From positions 1 to 64,000 of the forward strand of contig JBFMBK010000004.1 of assembly GCA_040755295.1 (NCBI GenBank): 64,000 bases of DNA, read 5' to 3'. Below are positions 17,331-25,764 of the stretch, piece after piece. Within the stretch, counting starts at the first letter, position 1. Every line of letters starts with the position of its first letter. The position numbers were made by a program, and so were the translations under genes. A model generated the notes under the pieces. The model made no database searches. It worked only from the letters and a program-made list of their open reading frames with translations, and was not told where the DNA came from. The DNA is from Bacillota bacterium. Its GTDB lineage: Bacteria > Bacillota > Desulfotomaculia > Desulfotomaculales > Ammonificaceae.

Positions 17331-17807
17331 TTAGGCGGCCGCGGCTCTTAAACGGCCTGCTGCGTAAAAGGTGGTAAGGCCGAAGGCAAGGTGGTTGAAA
17401 AGCATCGTTACGACGGTGGCCAGGTCCGGGCGCAAAAGCCGGAGCGGTACCAAATGCGCCGCCAAATCCCCGTAGACCACTACCCAGAGCAGCCCGCCGT
17501 ACAAAAGACCGGTGAGACGTAAGATGTAAACCCCTATTACGCCGAGCAATGCCGCCAACACCGAGTGCACCACAAGACCTATAACCAGCGCCGGCGCGGA
17601 GTTGATCGCCGCTCCCTCAGGGAGGAAAGCGAATGCGGCCTGGTGCAGGATGGTGGTTTCGGCCACGCCGATGACGTAAAGGCTGAGTCCTACGGTGAGT
17701 TTGACCAGCCCGCCCGAGATGCCTGCAATCGCACCTGTATAAATAGTGTCTTGCACTAATTGCAAGTCTCCTCTGTTGCTTTTGTTCTTATTATTGTTTG
17801 TTTGCAC
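17331..17807 (-). CDS. Membrane protein at head of hydrogenase locus
   Basis: 158 residues, not recognised. After a hydrophilic Asn/Lys-rich start there are about four hydrophobic segments with Gly-rich packing (TGAIAGISGGLVKLTVG, GLVVHSVLAALLGVIGVYIL, YGGLLWVVVYGDLAAHLVPL), an outline seen in YagU/DUF1440-like proteins. First gene of the leftward locus, stop 4 nt before the small-subunit start. A function as extra membrane anchor is possible but not shown by the sequence. Confidence 0.65.
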   Translation of the reverse strand: MQTNNNKNKSNRGDLQLVQDTIYTGAIAGISGGLVKLTVGLSLYVIGVAETTILHQAAFAFLPEGAAINSAPALVIGLVVHSVLAALLGVIGVYILRLTGLLYGGLLWVVVYGDLAAHLVPLRLLRPDLATVVTMLFNHLAFGLTTFYAAGRLRAAAA

Positions 17808-17918
17808 AGATAAGATTCGGGGAAGTCATACCAGACGCCGGAAGTCGCAAGGCAGAACCCGCGACCATGGTTCCGAATTTTGAATTCTTACTATTTTTTT
17901 TCCTTTTGGAGAAACAAT

Positions 17919-19109
17919 ATGAGAAGCGAGAGTGGAAATGAAATTCTGGGTGGTGTGCCAGCGATGCTTGAGGAAGGCAGGATTTCGGCGTTTCAGGCGA
18001 TGATCTACCAGATCAGCATGATGCTGGCGACGCTGATCCTTTTCACGCCCGGTGTGGCGGCGATGAAGGCGCGCGGTGACGCCTGGCTTTCAATATTCCC
18101 GGCGCTTCTTCTGGGTTTTATGGCGGTGTTTATTGCAACGAGACTGGCGCTGCGCTTCCCGGAGCAGACGGTGGTGGAATACACCCCCAGGGTTCTCGGC
18201 GCTTTCTTCGGCAAGCTTATCGGCTTTATCTACGTCTTTTACTTTTTCTTTTTAATGTATTACGTCCAGCGCCAGTTCGGCGAACTTATGTCGACATCAT
18301 ACTTCCCCCTCACTCCCAACATCGTTTTAATCGCTCTCCTTACTCTGCTTGCCGCGTACATGGTTTACATGGGCCTGGAGGTCATCTGCCGGGTGGCGTT
18401 GATCTGGGGTGTTTTTGTCCCCGCCTTCTTCCTGCTCTTTGCGCTGATCGCCAAGGACATTGAAGTCGGCAATTTCCAGCCGGTCCTGGAACATGGGATA
18501 GGTCCGGTAGTGGCCGGGTCTTTTTTGCCCGGGGCGACCTTTACGGAGGCGGCGGTGGTGGTCCTGATACTCTTACCCTTCATCGGCGATAAGCGGCGCG
18601 CGCTGGGCGCCGGACTTGCGGCGGTCACCGGCGTTTGTGTTCTATTCGCCGTCGTGCTCATCGGCGCCATAGGTATGATGGGGGCCGAAACCACCGGGCG
18701 GCTTATGTTTCCGGGGTTTACCCTTTACCGGCGCATGCATGTCGAGGCTTTACCGGTTTTAGACAGGCAGGACGCCCTTTATATGGCGATCTGGGTGGGA
18801 GGGATGCTGCTGAAGCTCGCCACTTTCTTTCACGCGGGGATGCTCAGCCTCGGTCAGTGGCTCGGGTTCAAAAGCCACCGCCCGTTGATCCTTCCGGTAG
18901 GGGCGCTGGTGACGGCCCTCGGGATCCAGGCTTGGGGGAACGTTACCGAGCTGGCCGACTTTGCGGCGCAGGGGGTCCCTTTTTTCATCTTATTTATCAC
19001 CATTGTCCTTCCAGTGATACTTCTTCTGGCAGCGGTTTTACGGAAGATGCGCGACGACCCGGCTGCAGGAGGTGAGAAGCGTGCGTCCGCGCCTGATAAA
19101 AAAGCTTAA
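17919..19109 (+). CDS. gerAB: Spore germination permease GerAB family
   Basis: About 396 residues, ten or so membrane helices, amino acid permease-like subunit (Spore_permease) of a germinant receptor in the spore inner membrane; in this family it binds the germinant. Opening GRISAFQAMIYQISMMLATL is characteristic. The ATG at 17919 (MRSESG) is preceded by TTTTGGAG; the frame extends upstream to 17880 without support. Its end overlaps the gerAA start (19081), so the two are translationally coupled. Gene order here is B-A-C rather than the textbook A-B-C. Confidence 0.9.
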   Translation: MRSESGNEILGGVPAMLEEGRISAFQAMIYQISMMLATLILFTPGVAAMKARGDAWLSIFPALLLGFMAVFIATRLALRFPEQTVVEYTPRVLGAFFGKLIGFIYVFYFFFLMYYVQRQFGELMSTSYFPLTPNIVLIALLTLLAAYMVYMGLEVICRVALIWGVFVPAFFLLFALIAKDIEVGNFQPVLEHGIGPVVAGSFLPGATFTEAAVVVLILLPFIGDKRRALGAGLAAVTGVCVLFAVVLIGAIGMMGAETTGRLMFPGFTLYRRMHVEALPVLDRQDALYMAIWVGGMLLKLATFFHAGMLSLGQWLGFKSHRPLILPVGALVTALGIQAWGNVTELADFAAQGVPFFILFITIVLPVILLLAAVLRKMRDDPAAGGEKRASAPDKKA

Positions 19110-20715
19110 GGATTTATTAATTCAGTCCCAAAAACCGCGGTGGACCGGGCGCAAATCCCCGATGCCGTCCCGGCCGGCGCAACCGGAGGGCGACCCGGAT
19201 AAGGTGTGGGAGCCTTCCGAACTCGAAAAAACTCCGGTTTCCGCCGACCTTGAAGAGAACCTGAGACTGCTCCGGGAGTTGCTGGGGCAGAACACGGACT
19301 TCGTGATAAGAGAGCTTGCGATAGGGCCGCGCAAAACGCCGGCGGCGGTGGCCTACTTCGCGCCGCTGGTCGACGGCGCCAAGATAAGCGACCACGTGCT
19401 GCGGGGCCTGACTACCGATTGTCCTCAGGACCTTAAGATTTCACTGGCGTCGATAGCGGAGCGCGCGGTCACGCTGGCCGGCGTCGAAGAGGCGGGCGAC
19501 CTCTGGGCGGTATCGGACGGCCTGCTCGGCGGTAGAGCCATGCTGTTCGTATCCGGAGAGGACCGGGCGCTCGAACTGAGGGTCCGCGGTTACGAAGGGC
19601 GGGCGGTCCAGGAATCGTCCACCGAAAGCGTGGTGCGCGGCCCGCGGGACGCTTTCGTTGAAAACGTCGGAAGAAACATGATGCTCGTCCGGCAGCGGAT
19701 AAGGACCCCGAACCTGGTGCTCGAGCGGTTCTACTTCGGGCGGCTGACCCGGACGTCGGTGGTGGTGGGCTATATAAAAGGGCTGGCGGCGCCGGACCTG
19801 GTGCGGGAGGTCCGGGAGAGGCTTGAGCGCATCGACGTGGACGCGCTTCTGGCGTCGAACTTCATTGAGGAGGTGCTCGCCGACAACCCGTATTCCCCCT
19901 TCCCGCAGGCGCTCGCCACCGAACGGCCGGACCGTATCGCCGCCTACCTTGCGGAGGGCAAGGTGATGCTGATCGTCGACACCACGCCCTTCGTGTTGAT
20001 CGTTCCAGCCACGCTGCCCATGCTGCTGCAGTCGCCCGAGGACTATTACCACCCCTTCGGGATCAGCACGGTTATCCGCTGGCTCAGGTACCTGGCCTTT
20101 GTGGTTTCGCTTATCGTCTCACCCCTCTATGTCGCCATCACCACCTTCCACCAGGAGATGATCCCGTTTGAACTGCTTCTCAACATCGCGGGGGCGCGGG
20201 AAGGGGTGCCGTTGCCGGCCGCCCTGGAAGCGCTTTTGATGGAAGGGACTTTCGAGCTTCTGCGTGAGGCGGGCATCAGGCTGCCGCGGTCCGTTGGCCA
20301 GGCGATAAGCATCGTCGGGGCGCTGGTCATCGGGCAGTCGGCGGTTACGGCGGGTCTGGTGTCACCGCAGATGGTGATCGTGGTGGCGCTGGCCGGCATC
20401 TCCTCCTTCGCCTCCCCTTCCTACGAACTGGCCATTCCGCTGCGCCTCCTGCGCTTCCCGCTTATTTTCCTGGCGGCAAGCCTCGGGCTTTTCGGCGTGA
20501 CCACCGGTGTTCTTGCGATAATCATTCACCTTGCGGGACTGCGCTCTTTCGGGGTGCCGTACCTTTCCCCGCTGGCGCCCCTCAAATTCAACGAGCTGAA
20601 GGATGTGCTGGTGAGGGCGCCCTTGTGGGCGATGCGCACACGGCCGGGAACGTCCAAGCGCAACTGGCACCGCATGGCGCCCGGTCTGAAACCGGGACCG
20701 CCGGAAGATAAGTAA
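19081..20715 (+). CDS. gerAA: Spore germination protein GerAA family
   Basis: About 544 residues: a hydrophilic N-terminal domain (about 1-300, with SADLEENLRLLRELLGQNTD and ESVVRGPRDAFVENVGRNMM, both family hallmarks) and a membrane domain with about five helices (WLRYLAFVVSLIVSPLYVAI, FELLLNIAGAREGVPLPAAL, EALLMEGTFELLREAGIRLP). Chosen start GTG 19081, because AGGAGGTGAG lies 6 nt ahead; GTG 19072 overlaps that ribosome site. The A subunit forms the oligomeric ion channel of the receptor. Overlaps gerAB by 29 bp. Confidence 0.93.
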   Translation: MRPRLIKKLKDLLIQSQKPRWTGRKSPMPSRPAQPEGDPDKVWEPSELEKTPVSADLEENLRLLRELLGQNTDFVIRELAIGPRKTPAAVAYFAPLVDGAKISDHVLRGLTTDCPQDLKISLASIAERAVTLAGVEEAGDLWAVSDGLLGGRAMLFVSGEDRALELRVRGYEGRAVQESSTESVVRGPRDAFVENVGRNMMLVRQRIRTPNLVLERFYFGRLTRTSVVVGYIKGLAAPDLVREVRERLERIDVDALLASNFIEEVLADNPYSPFPQALATERPDRIAAYLAEGKVMLIVDTTPFVLIVPATLPMLLQSPEDYYHPFGISTVIRWLRYLAFVVSLIVSPLYVAITTFHQEMIPFELLLNIAGAREGVPLPAALEALLMEGTFELLREAGIRLPRSVGQAISIVGALVIGQSAVTAGLVSPQMVIVVALAGISSFASPSYELAIPLRLLRFPLIFLAASLGLFGVTTGVLAIIIHLAGLRSFGVPYLSPLAPLKFNELKDVLVRAPLWAMRTRPGTSKRNWHRMAPGLKPGPPEDK

Positions 20716-20719
20716 AGGG

Positions 20720-20880
20720 AAGGTGTAGAGGGTCAGTAGCCAGTAGTCAGAAGCTAGAAGCCGGAATAAGAGAATAAAGCTGGAACGTGCCTGAACGGTT
20801 ACAAAAGAAAATGGCGCGTCAGTTCCGGTGCACTTCTACAGACGTTGAACTTAGAAACTTGAACGCTTTAACGTAGGAAA
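20720..20880. repeat. Heptamer array between gerAA and gerC
   Basis: AGTAGCCAGTAGTCAGAAGC type units (20731-20765) and a TTGAACT...TTGAACG run (20844-20868) that ends shortly before the gerC ribosome site. It splits the germination operon by 180 bp. Confidence 0.65.
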
Positions 20881-20894
20881 GGGGGTGAGGGGTT

Positions 20895-22127
20895 TTGCAG
20901 CGGGTTGTCGCGCTGTTTCTGGCGGTTGTCCTTTCAGCCCTGGCGGCGGGCTGCTGGGATGTTGTGGAGATCGAAGACCAGGCCTACGTTACGGGGATGA
21001 GCGTGGACATCGCTTCCGGGAATAAAATCAAGTTGACGGCCCAGGTTGTGAACCCGCGTGTCATCGGCGGCGGCGCCAGGGGAATAACTCCCGCCGCGAG
21101 CATCTCCGCGAAGTGATTCGAGAACTACCAGGCGGTCGGGCCGACCGCCTTCGAAGCGCTGAGGAAGATGAACCTGTTGGTGCCGCGGCGGATCACTATG
21201 ACCCAGAACCGCGAGGTAATATTTTCCGAAAGGCTTGCGCGCAAAGGCCTTCTTCATGTACTGAGCTTTTTCAACCGTCGCGAAGAAAGCCGCAAGCTAA
21301 GCTTTGCGATGGTCGGGAGAGGGGAGATGGAGGAGATCATGGACGTTCCGGGCGCGATCGAGACGTGCGCGACGCTGCGCATCGAGGCGATTTTACGCCA
21401 CCAGAGGTTTACATACTACTTTCCGGTTGTGCGCTTGGGCGATTTCATGGATACGATGAGCCAGGAGGGGCGGGAGGCATACTGTCCGGTGGTCAGGGTA
21501 CGGAAGAATCCGACTCAGACCCTCCGACCGTACAAGAACGCCCCCAACACTGCTCCGGAGCCCTATCTCGAAATAGAAGTAGGGGGCACGGCGCTTTTCA
21601 GGAAGGACAGACTTGTCGGGTTTCTGGACGATACGGAAACGCGCGGGCTCCTGTGGACCCAGGGGATTGTTAGGGGAGGCCCGCTCCCGCTGCCCTGCCC
21701 CAAAGGGAAGAATTACACCACGATCGAGGTAATCCGCTCGAATGCTGAAATGAAACCGGAGATAACACGCGACGGGCGGCTGAAGATTACTGTAAACATC
21801 CGGGAGGAGGCCAACCTCGAAGAAACCGAGTGCGACCTTGATGTGGGGAAGCCGGAGGGGATAAAGAAGCTTGACGCGCTGCAGTCCAAAGTTATCGCGA
21901 GGGAGGTGACAAGCGCGGTGCGTAAGGCCCAGGCGTGTAAAAGCGACGTCTTTGGTTTCGGCGCGGCCTTTCACCGGCGTTACCCCCGCCAATGGCGGGC
22001 GATGGAGAAGAACTGGTCCGAGCAGCATTTTCCCAGGGTTGAGGTAAAGGTCGCGGCCGACGCCAGGATAAGGCGCACCGGACTGCGGAAGTCGCCGCTT
22101 ACGACGACGTCGAAACTGAGAAAATAA
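20895..22127 (+). pseudogene. gerAC: Spore germination lipoprotein GerAC family, interrupted by in-frame TGA
   Basis: Third receptor subunit, a lipoprotein: signal VVALFLAVVLSALAAGC with lipobox Cys20, then the family signature GCWDVVEIEDQAYVTGMSVD. Codon 74 (21114-21116) is TGA; the same frame continues without another stop for 336 codons (FENYQAVGPTAFEALRKMNL, NREVIFSERLARKGL, YLEIEVGGTALFRKDRLVGF) to the normal C-terminus. So there is one nonsense codon and no frameshift. An 8-bp hairpin follows the TGA within 14 nt. It may be a recent nonsense mutation (CGA or GGA to TGA), a sequencing error, or a recoded TGA. A start inside at 21168 has no signal peptide and would not make a lipoprotein. 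Confidence 0.85.
21117..21155 (+). other. SECIS-like hairpin directly after the gerC TGA
   Basis: GGCGGTCG (21131-21138) pairs with CGACCGCC (21142-21149) around the loop GGC; outside it TTCGA (21117-21121) can pair with TCGAA (21151-21155). The apical loop begins 22 nt after the TGA and starts with GG, which fits the general bacterial SECIS layout (loop about 16-37 nt past the UGA, G in the first two loop bases). A GC-rich coding region can make such a hairpin by chance. Confidence 0.45.
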
Positions 22128-22145
22128 ACAAGAAGCGAGGGTTAA

Positions 22146-22397
22146 ATGGCCTATATCTTGCTCTTGATTCTGATTTTCACGGCAATGGCTTACTTTGAGG
22201 TGCCCCGCATGCTTAAGAACAACATGCGCCGGGAACTGTACGCCTTTATCGTGATTTCCGCCCTTGGTTTCACCCTGGCAGCCGGTCAGATCTTACACCT
22301 TCCGCTGCCGAACATCACCAAAGGGATTGAGACGGTTGTCAGACCGTTGTACGAGGCGGTGGAGACGCTGCTGCTGCCGCCGGAATTTCCTAAATAG
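22146..22397 (+). CDS. Small membrane protein after gerC
   Basis: 83 residues, not recognised. Two hydrophobic helices (AYILLLILIFTAMAYFEV and YAFIVISALGFTLAAGQILH) joined by a short basic loop (RMLKNNMRRE), then an amphipathic C-terminus. ATG with AAGCGAGGG ahead, 18 nt after the gerC stop, so it is the last gene of the receptor operon. Short two-helix proteins of this kind occur in other germination operons (GerD/GerW-like accessory roles are possible, not shown). Confidence 0.7.
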   Translation: MAYILLLILIFTAMAYFEVPRMLKNNMRRELYAFIVISALGFTLAAGQILHLPLPNITKGIETVVRPLYEAVETLLLPPEFPK

Positions 22398-22965
22398 AAA
22401 CCATTCCAGCCGCCAAGACGCCAAGAAAAACAGTATTAAAAAGGGTGCAGTCTGCTATGAAACGCAGATAGAAAGGAGTTTAAACCCGCACGGCGAAAAT
22501 ACAAACGTCAGACCGAAGACGAATATGCGGTTCATCTTGACCTTGGCAGAGGCCGCAGGCAGCAGGGAGAATATAGAAGGTAGAATGCAGAAGGTAGAAG
22601 GCGGAAGGGAGAAGAGGAAAGGTAAGGGTTACGTTAAGTCCCGGATCGGAGGTCCTCAGTCGTTGGTTAGAAGTCACGAGTCACAAGTCGCGGGTTCCGA
22701 GTCGGGAGTCAGTGCGGAACCAATCTTTAGTCTAGGAGCAGTAGGCGTTAGATAGTAGATAGTAGGTAGTAGGTAGTAGGTAAAGATAGAAGTCCTCAGC
22801 CGACAGTCCTCGGTCCTCAGTATGGACTGGACGAAGCAGCCTTTTAAGTATTCCGGCATTTGATTCCGGTTTCAAAATTCTCCATTCTATATACTGACTA
22901 CTGAATTCTGGTTTTAATTCTGTATTCTGTTTTACACTTTGAACCTTGAACCTTGAACTTTTTAG
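22398..22965. repeat. 580-bp non-coding spacer filled with repeats
   Basis: In order: GCCGCCAAGACGCCAAGAAA (22410-22430), heptamer purine arm AGAATATAGAAGGTAGAATG (22567-22590), AGTCACGAGTCACAAGTCGC (22670-22695), AGTAGATAGTAGGTAGTAGG (22753-22775), AGTCCTCAGCCGACAGTCCT (22790-22812), pyrimidine arm TTCTATATACTGACTACTGA (22883-22905) and TTGAACCTTGAACCTTGAAC (22937-22960) just before the ridA ribosome site. No gene is seen. Confidence 0.75.
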
Positions 22966-22977
22966 GGGGGAGTTGCG

Positions 22978-23439
22978 GTGGGGTGTGAGGAGCGGCTTAA
23001 GGAAATGGGGATAGCGCTGCCGGAGGCGCCGCGTCCCGTGGCGGCATACGTTCCCTTTGTCGTGGTCAACGATCTGGTCTTTACCTCGGGACAGCTTCCC
23101 GTGGCGGACGGCGCGCTGCGTTACACCGGAAGGGTGGGGGAGGAACTGACCTTGGAAGCGGGTCAGACCGCGGCGCGGCTGTGCGCCGTAAACTGCCTTG
23201 CGGTGGTGCGGGCGGCGGCGGGGAGCCTGGATAAAGTGCTGCAGGTGGTAAAAATAACCGGGTACGTGGCGGGCGCGCCGGGTTTCTACGGGCAGCCTCA
23301 AGTCCTGAACGGGGCCTCTGAGCTTTTAGAGTCGGTTTTCGGGGCGGCGGGCCGTCACGCGCGGGCGGCGGTGGGCGTCAGCGCCCTGCCGCTGGGTGCG
23401 CCCGTGGAACTGGAAATGGTGGTTAGGATATCGGTCTGA
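22978..23439 (+). CDS. RidA/YjgF family protein
   Basis: 153 residues of the YjgF/YER057c/UK114 fold; RidA enzymes hydrolyse reactive enamine/imine intermediates made by PLP enzymes. Seen: NDLVFTSGQLPVADG, GQTAARLCAVNCLAVVRAAA, QVVKITGYVAGAPGFYGQP and GVSALPLGAPVELEMVVRIS. The Arg in HARAAVGVSALP is at the usual catalytic place. The sequence belongs to the longer YjgF-like subgroup rather than classical RidA, so substrate is open. GTG start with AGGGGGGAG upstream. Monocistronic between repeats. Confidence 0.88.
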   Translation: MGCEERLKEMGIALPEAPRPVAAYVPFVVVNDLVFTSGQLPVADGALRYTGRVGEELTLEAGQTAARLCAVNCLAVVRAAAGSLDKVLQVVKITGYVAGAPGFYGQPQVLNGASELLESVFGAAGRHARAAVGVSALPLGAPVELEMVVRISV

Positions 23440-23477
23440 TCAAGGGAGCGGAGGGTCTTTTACGCCTTATTACGTTG

Positions 23478-23656
23478 TAACTATTCAACTTATATTACAC
23501 TTACCCAGCACTCAACTTTATGTGTAAAAGCAGCGGAATCAGGCCGCCTTCACCGGCTGAGTTGAGTGCGGGGCGGTGAGAGGCAAGCAATTGGGAAGTG
23601 AGAAGTGCGGGATTGGAAGTGGGATTCCCGCGCCCAACATGGTACCTGAATAGTTG
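23478..23656. mobile_element. TAACTATTCA-ended element carrying a nested MITE
   Basis: Ends TAACTATTCA (23478-23487) and TGAATAGTTG (23647-23656), complementary at 9 of 10 positions; 179 bp, no coding capacity. Inside it lies a CCCAGCACTCAA unit at 23504-23573 (TIRs CCCAGCACTCAA and TTGAGTGCGGGG). Same termini as the element at 38912-39087. Confidence 0.65.
23504..23573. mobile_element. MITE-like element, CCCAGCACTCAA family, copy 2
   Basis: 70 bp, ends CCCAGCACTCAA (23504-23515) and TTGAGTGCGGGG (23562-23573), one mismatch. Preceded by TTA, as is copy 1. Confidence 0.7.
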
Positions 23657-23727
23657 CCTTCAGTTGAGGGGAATTCTACCACCCCAATGCGGCTTGTCAA
23701 GCGCGTCTCGTTTAGGATAAACTTAAT

Positions 23728-23815
23728 ACGGTATGCAGTAGGTAGTAGGCAGTATTTCTTCTTATTTTGTCTACTATCTGCTGTCTACTGTATGCTGCCT
23801 GCTGTATTGGGGGAT
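23728..23815. repeat. Heptamer hairpin before DUF4321 gene
   Basis: ATGCAGTAGGTAGTAGGCAG (23734-23753) against CTACTATCTGCTGTCTACTG and TATGCTGCCTGCTGTAT (23770-23808): a clear fold-back made of 7-mers. It ends a few bases before the ribosome site of the next gene. Confidence 0.75.
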
Positions 23816-23820
23816 TGAGT

Positions 23821-24078
23821 TTGGTGAGAACGCCCAGGACTTCCGGGAACCCGTGGCTTCTGGTGGCGTTAATCGTTATCGGCGGCCTCGCGGGGAGCGC
23901 CCTCGGAGATTCTTTGGCCGGGGCTGTTCCCTTTCTGAAAAACGCCTCTCATCTGGGTTTTGGCCCGGCCATTATTAATCTGGAGTTCTTGAGTTTCACC
24001 GTCGGTTTTTCCATGGTGATGGGGCCGCTTACGGTCCTGGGTTTTATCGTGGGATACCTCGCATACAGAAGGCTATGA
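23821..24078 (+). CDS. DUF4321 membrane protein
   Basis: 85 residues with two membrane segments (PWLLVALIVIGGLAGSALGD and SFTVGFSMVMGPLTVLGFIV), the DUF4321 outline of small Bacillota membrane proteins. Function unknown. The start is TTG 23821 or GTG 23824 after GGGGGATTGAG; the upstream extension of the frame is repeat DNA (pyrimidine heptamers) and is not coding. Its TGA overlaps the ATG of maf (ATGA, 24075-24078), so they are coupled; DUF4321-maf-radC-mreB is a common order in this group. Confidence 0.85.
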   Translation: MVRTPRTSGNPWLLVALIVIGGLAGSALGDSLAGAVPFLKNASHLGFGPAIINLEFLSFTVGFSMVMGPLTVLGFIVGYLAYRRL

Positions 24079-24647
24079 AACGACTTTTTCTTGCTTCAAC
24101 ATCGCCCCGGCGGCGGGCGCTCCTGGCAACTCTGGGCGTCGAGTTCGAGGTCCTGACGGCGTCCGTGGATGAAACGATGCCCCCGCTCCCTCCGGAAAAG
24201 GCGGTGGAGGTTCTCGCAACACGGAAAGCGCAGGCCGCGGCCAAAAGGATACCGGAAGGCCTGATTATCGGCGCCGATACCGTGGTCGTTCACCGCGGCC
24301 GCGTTCTCGGGAAACCCGTGGACGCCGCCCAGGCCAGGGAAATGCTCTCTTCCCTTCAGGGCAACGGACACACGGTTTTTACCGGAGTGGCCGTGCTGGC
24401 GATGCCGGAGGGGGCGGCAGCGGTCGGGCATGAGCAGACAAATGTCTATTTTGCCCCCCTCGGAAAGGATGAGATTAACGCCTACGTGGCTACCGGTGAA
24501 CCTCTCGACAAGGCGGGAGCTTATGCGGCGCAGGGTTTGGGCGGGGTTTTCATCCGGAGGATTGAGGGATGTTACTTTAACGTCGTTGGCCTGCCGCTCA
24601 ACCTGCTTGGCGATTTGCTCAGGGGTTTCGGTTTGAACCTGCTTTAA
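24075..24647 (+). CDS. maf: Maf family nucleoside triphosphate pyrophosphatase
   Basis: 190 residues; hydrolyses non-canonical or dTTP/UTP nucleotides (house-cleaning), linked to septum arrest when overproduced. Motifs: LASTSPRRRALLATLG at the N-terminus, SVDETMPPLPPEKAVEVLA, IIGADTVVVHRGRVLGKP with the catalytic Asp, LQGNGHTVFTGVAVL, and EPLDKAGAYAAQGLGGVFI. Full length. Starts within the stop of the DUF4321 gene. Confidence 0.95.
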   Translation: MKRLFLASTSPRRRALLATLGVEFEVLTASVDETMPPLPPEKAVEVLATRKAQAAAKRIPEGLIIGADTVVVHRGRVLGKPVDAAQAREMLSSLQGNGHTVFTGVAVLAMPEGAAAVGHEQTNVYFAPLGKDEINAYVATGEPLDKAGAYAAQGLGGVFIRRIEGCYFNVVGLPLNLLGDLLRGFGLNLL

Positions 24648-24671
24648 GAAGGTGTGAGGCGGGAGGTTGAA

Positions 24672-24795
24672 GGAGATCTGTGCAGGATTGCAGGAAAGAA
24701 TAACCACAGAGACACAGAGCATTCATTTTTGTTATTAAGTCTTGGTATCTCTGTTCTCTGTGAACTCTATGCCTCTGTGGTGAAATATTTTGGTT
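24672..24795. repeat. CACAGAG-armed hairpin repeat, uninterrupted copy
   Basis: Left arm AATAACCACAGAGACACAGA (24701-24720), loop with TTTTTGTTATTAAGTCTTGG (24726-24745), right arm CTCTGTGAACTCTATGCCTC and TGTGGTGAAATATTTT. This is the empty-site version of the copy at 39838-40196. The rest of 24648-25022 has no gene that I can see. Confidence 0.75.
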
Positions 24796-25022
24796 CCGGT
24801 TTTAACCTGAAAATGGATGACTGTGCGCGGAAGGTAGGAAGGCGGAATTTGTAGAATTATTGTTCTTGGAAAAACCGGTTATGGTTTTATACACTTCCGG
24901 TCTGCGTGCAGGGTTATTGATAAGACCAGTGGTAAAGATAATAATGCGGTGCGGGCCGGATAAGGTTTTTCTAAAAACGACGAGACTGCGCGATTTGTGT
25001 TTTTGAGCCAAGCGGAGATTAG

Positions 25023-25742
25023 ATGAAAGAGCCGGAGGATAAAAACAAAGAAAACGCGGCGGTTTACCGGGTTGCGATACGCGACCTGCCCCAGTCGGCA
25101 AGACCGCGCGAGCGGCTATGGCGGGAAGGCCCCGGGATGCTTACCGAAACGGAACTGCTCGCCATTATTCTGCGGACGGGTTCACGGGCCGGGTCGGCGC
25201 TAGACCTTGCCGGGTACCTTCTGGGGTTGTTCGGCGGTTTTACAGGACTTGGCAGGGTATCGCTCGAGGAGTTGAGCGCGGTAACAGGAATGGGTCCCGC
25301 CAAGGCGGCTCAGGTGGCTGCCGCGCTTGAACTCGGCCGGAGGCTCGGTGACCCGGCTGCAACGCGTCCGGTGATTACCACGCCGGATGATGCTTCCCGC
25401 CTTGTGATGAGCCGGATGCGGCACCTTGACAGGGAAGAGTTCAGGGTGATTTTGCTTGATACGAAAAATCACGTGATACAAATCGAAACTGTGGCTGTTG
25501 GAACGCTTAACAGCACCGGGGTACAGCCCCGGGAGGTTTTTAAAAACGCGATCCGGCGCAGCGCGGCGGCGTTAATCCTGGCGCACAACCACCCGAGCGG
25601 TGACCCGACGCCGACCCGCGAGGATGTCGCGCTTACCCGGCGGCTTATTCAGGCCGGAGAACTTGTAGGAATTGAAATCCTAGACCACATCATCATCGGG
25701 GATAATAGATATGTCAGCCTGAAGGCGGAAAAACTGATCTGA
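25023..25742 (+). CDS. radC: RadC/JAB domain DNA repair protein
   Basis: 239 residues: N-terminal helix-hairpin-helix part ([40 protein letters not shown]) and a C-terminal MPN/JAB metal-binding domain with [15 protein letters not shown] (His-x-His...Asp). Despite the name, a repair role is not established in most species; the domain is likely a metallo-hydrolase. Start ATG 25023 after GCGGAGATTAG. 22 nt before mreB, in the classical radC-mreB-mreC-mreD order. Confidence 0.95.
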   Translation: MKEPEDKNKENAAVYRVAIRDLPQSARPRERLWREGPGMLTETELLAIILRTGSRAGSALDLAGYLLGLFGGFTGLGRVSLEELSAVTGMGPAKAAQVAAALELGRRLGDPAATRPVITTPDDASRLVMSRMRHLDREEFRVILLDTKNHVIQIETVAVGTLNSTGVQPREVFKNAIRRSAAALILAHNHPSGDPTPTREDVALTRRLIQAGELVGIEILDHIIIGDNRYVSLKAEKLI

Positions 25743-25764
25743 TGAAGAAGGGAGCCTGGAAGAG

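Noticed and set aside
16307-17377. Long rightward frame of 356 codons opposite the hydrogenase small subunit
   Set aside because: It is a mirror of the GC-rich coding frame of the small subunit, has no ribosome site and no family motif.
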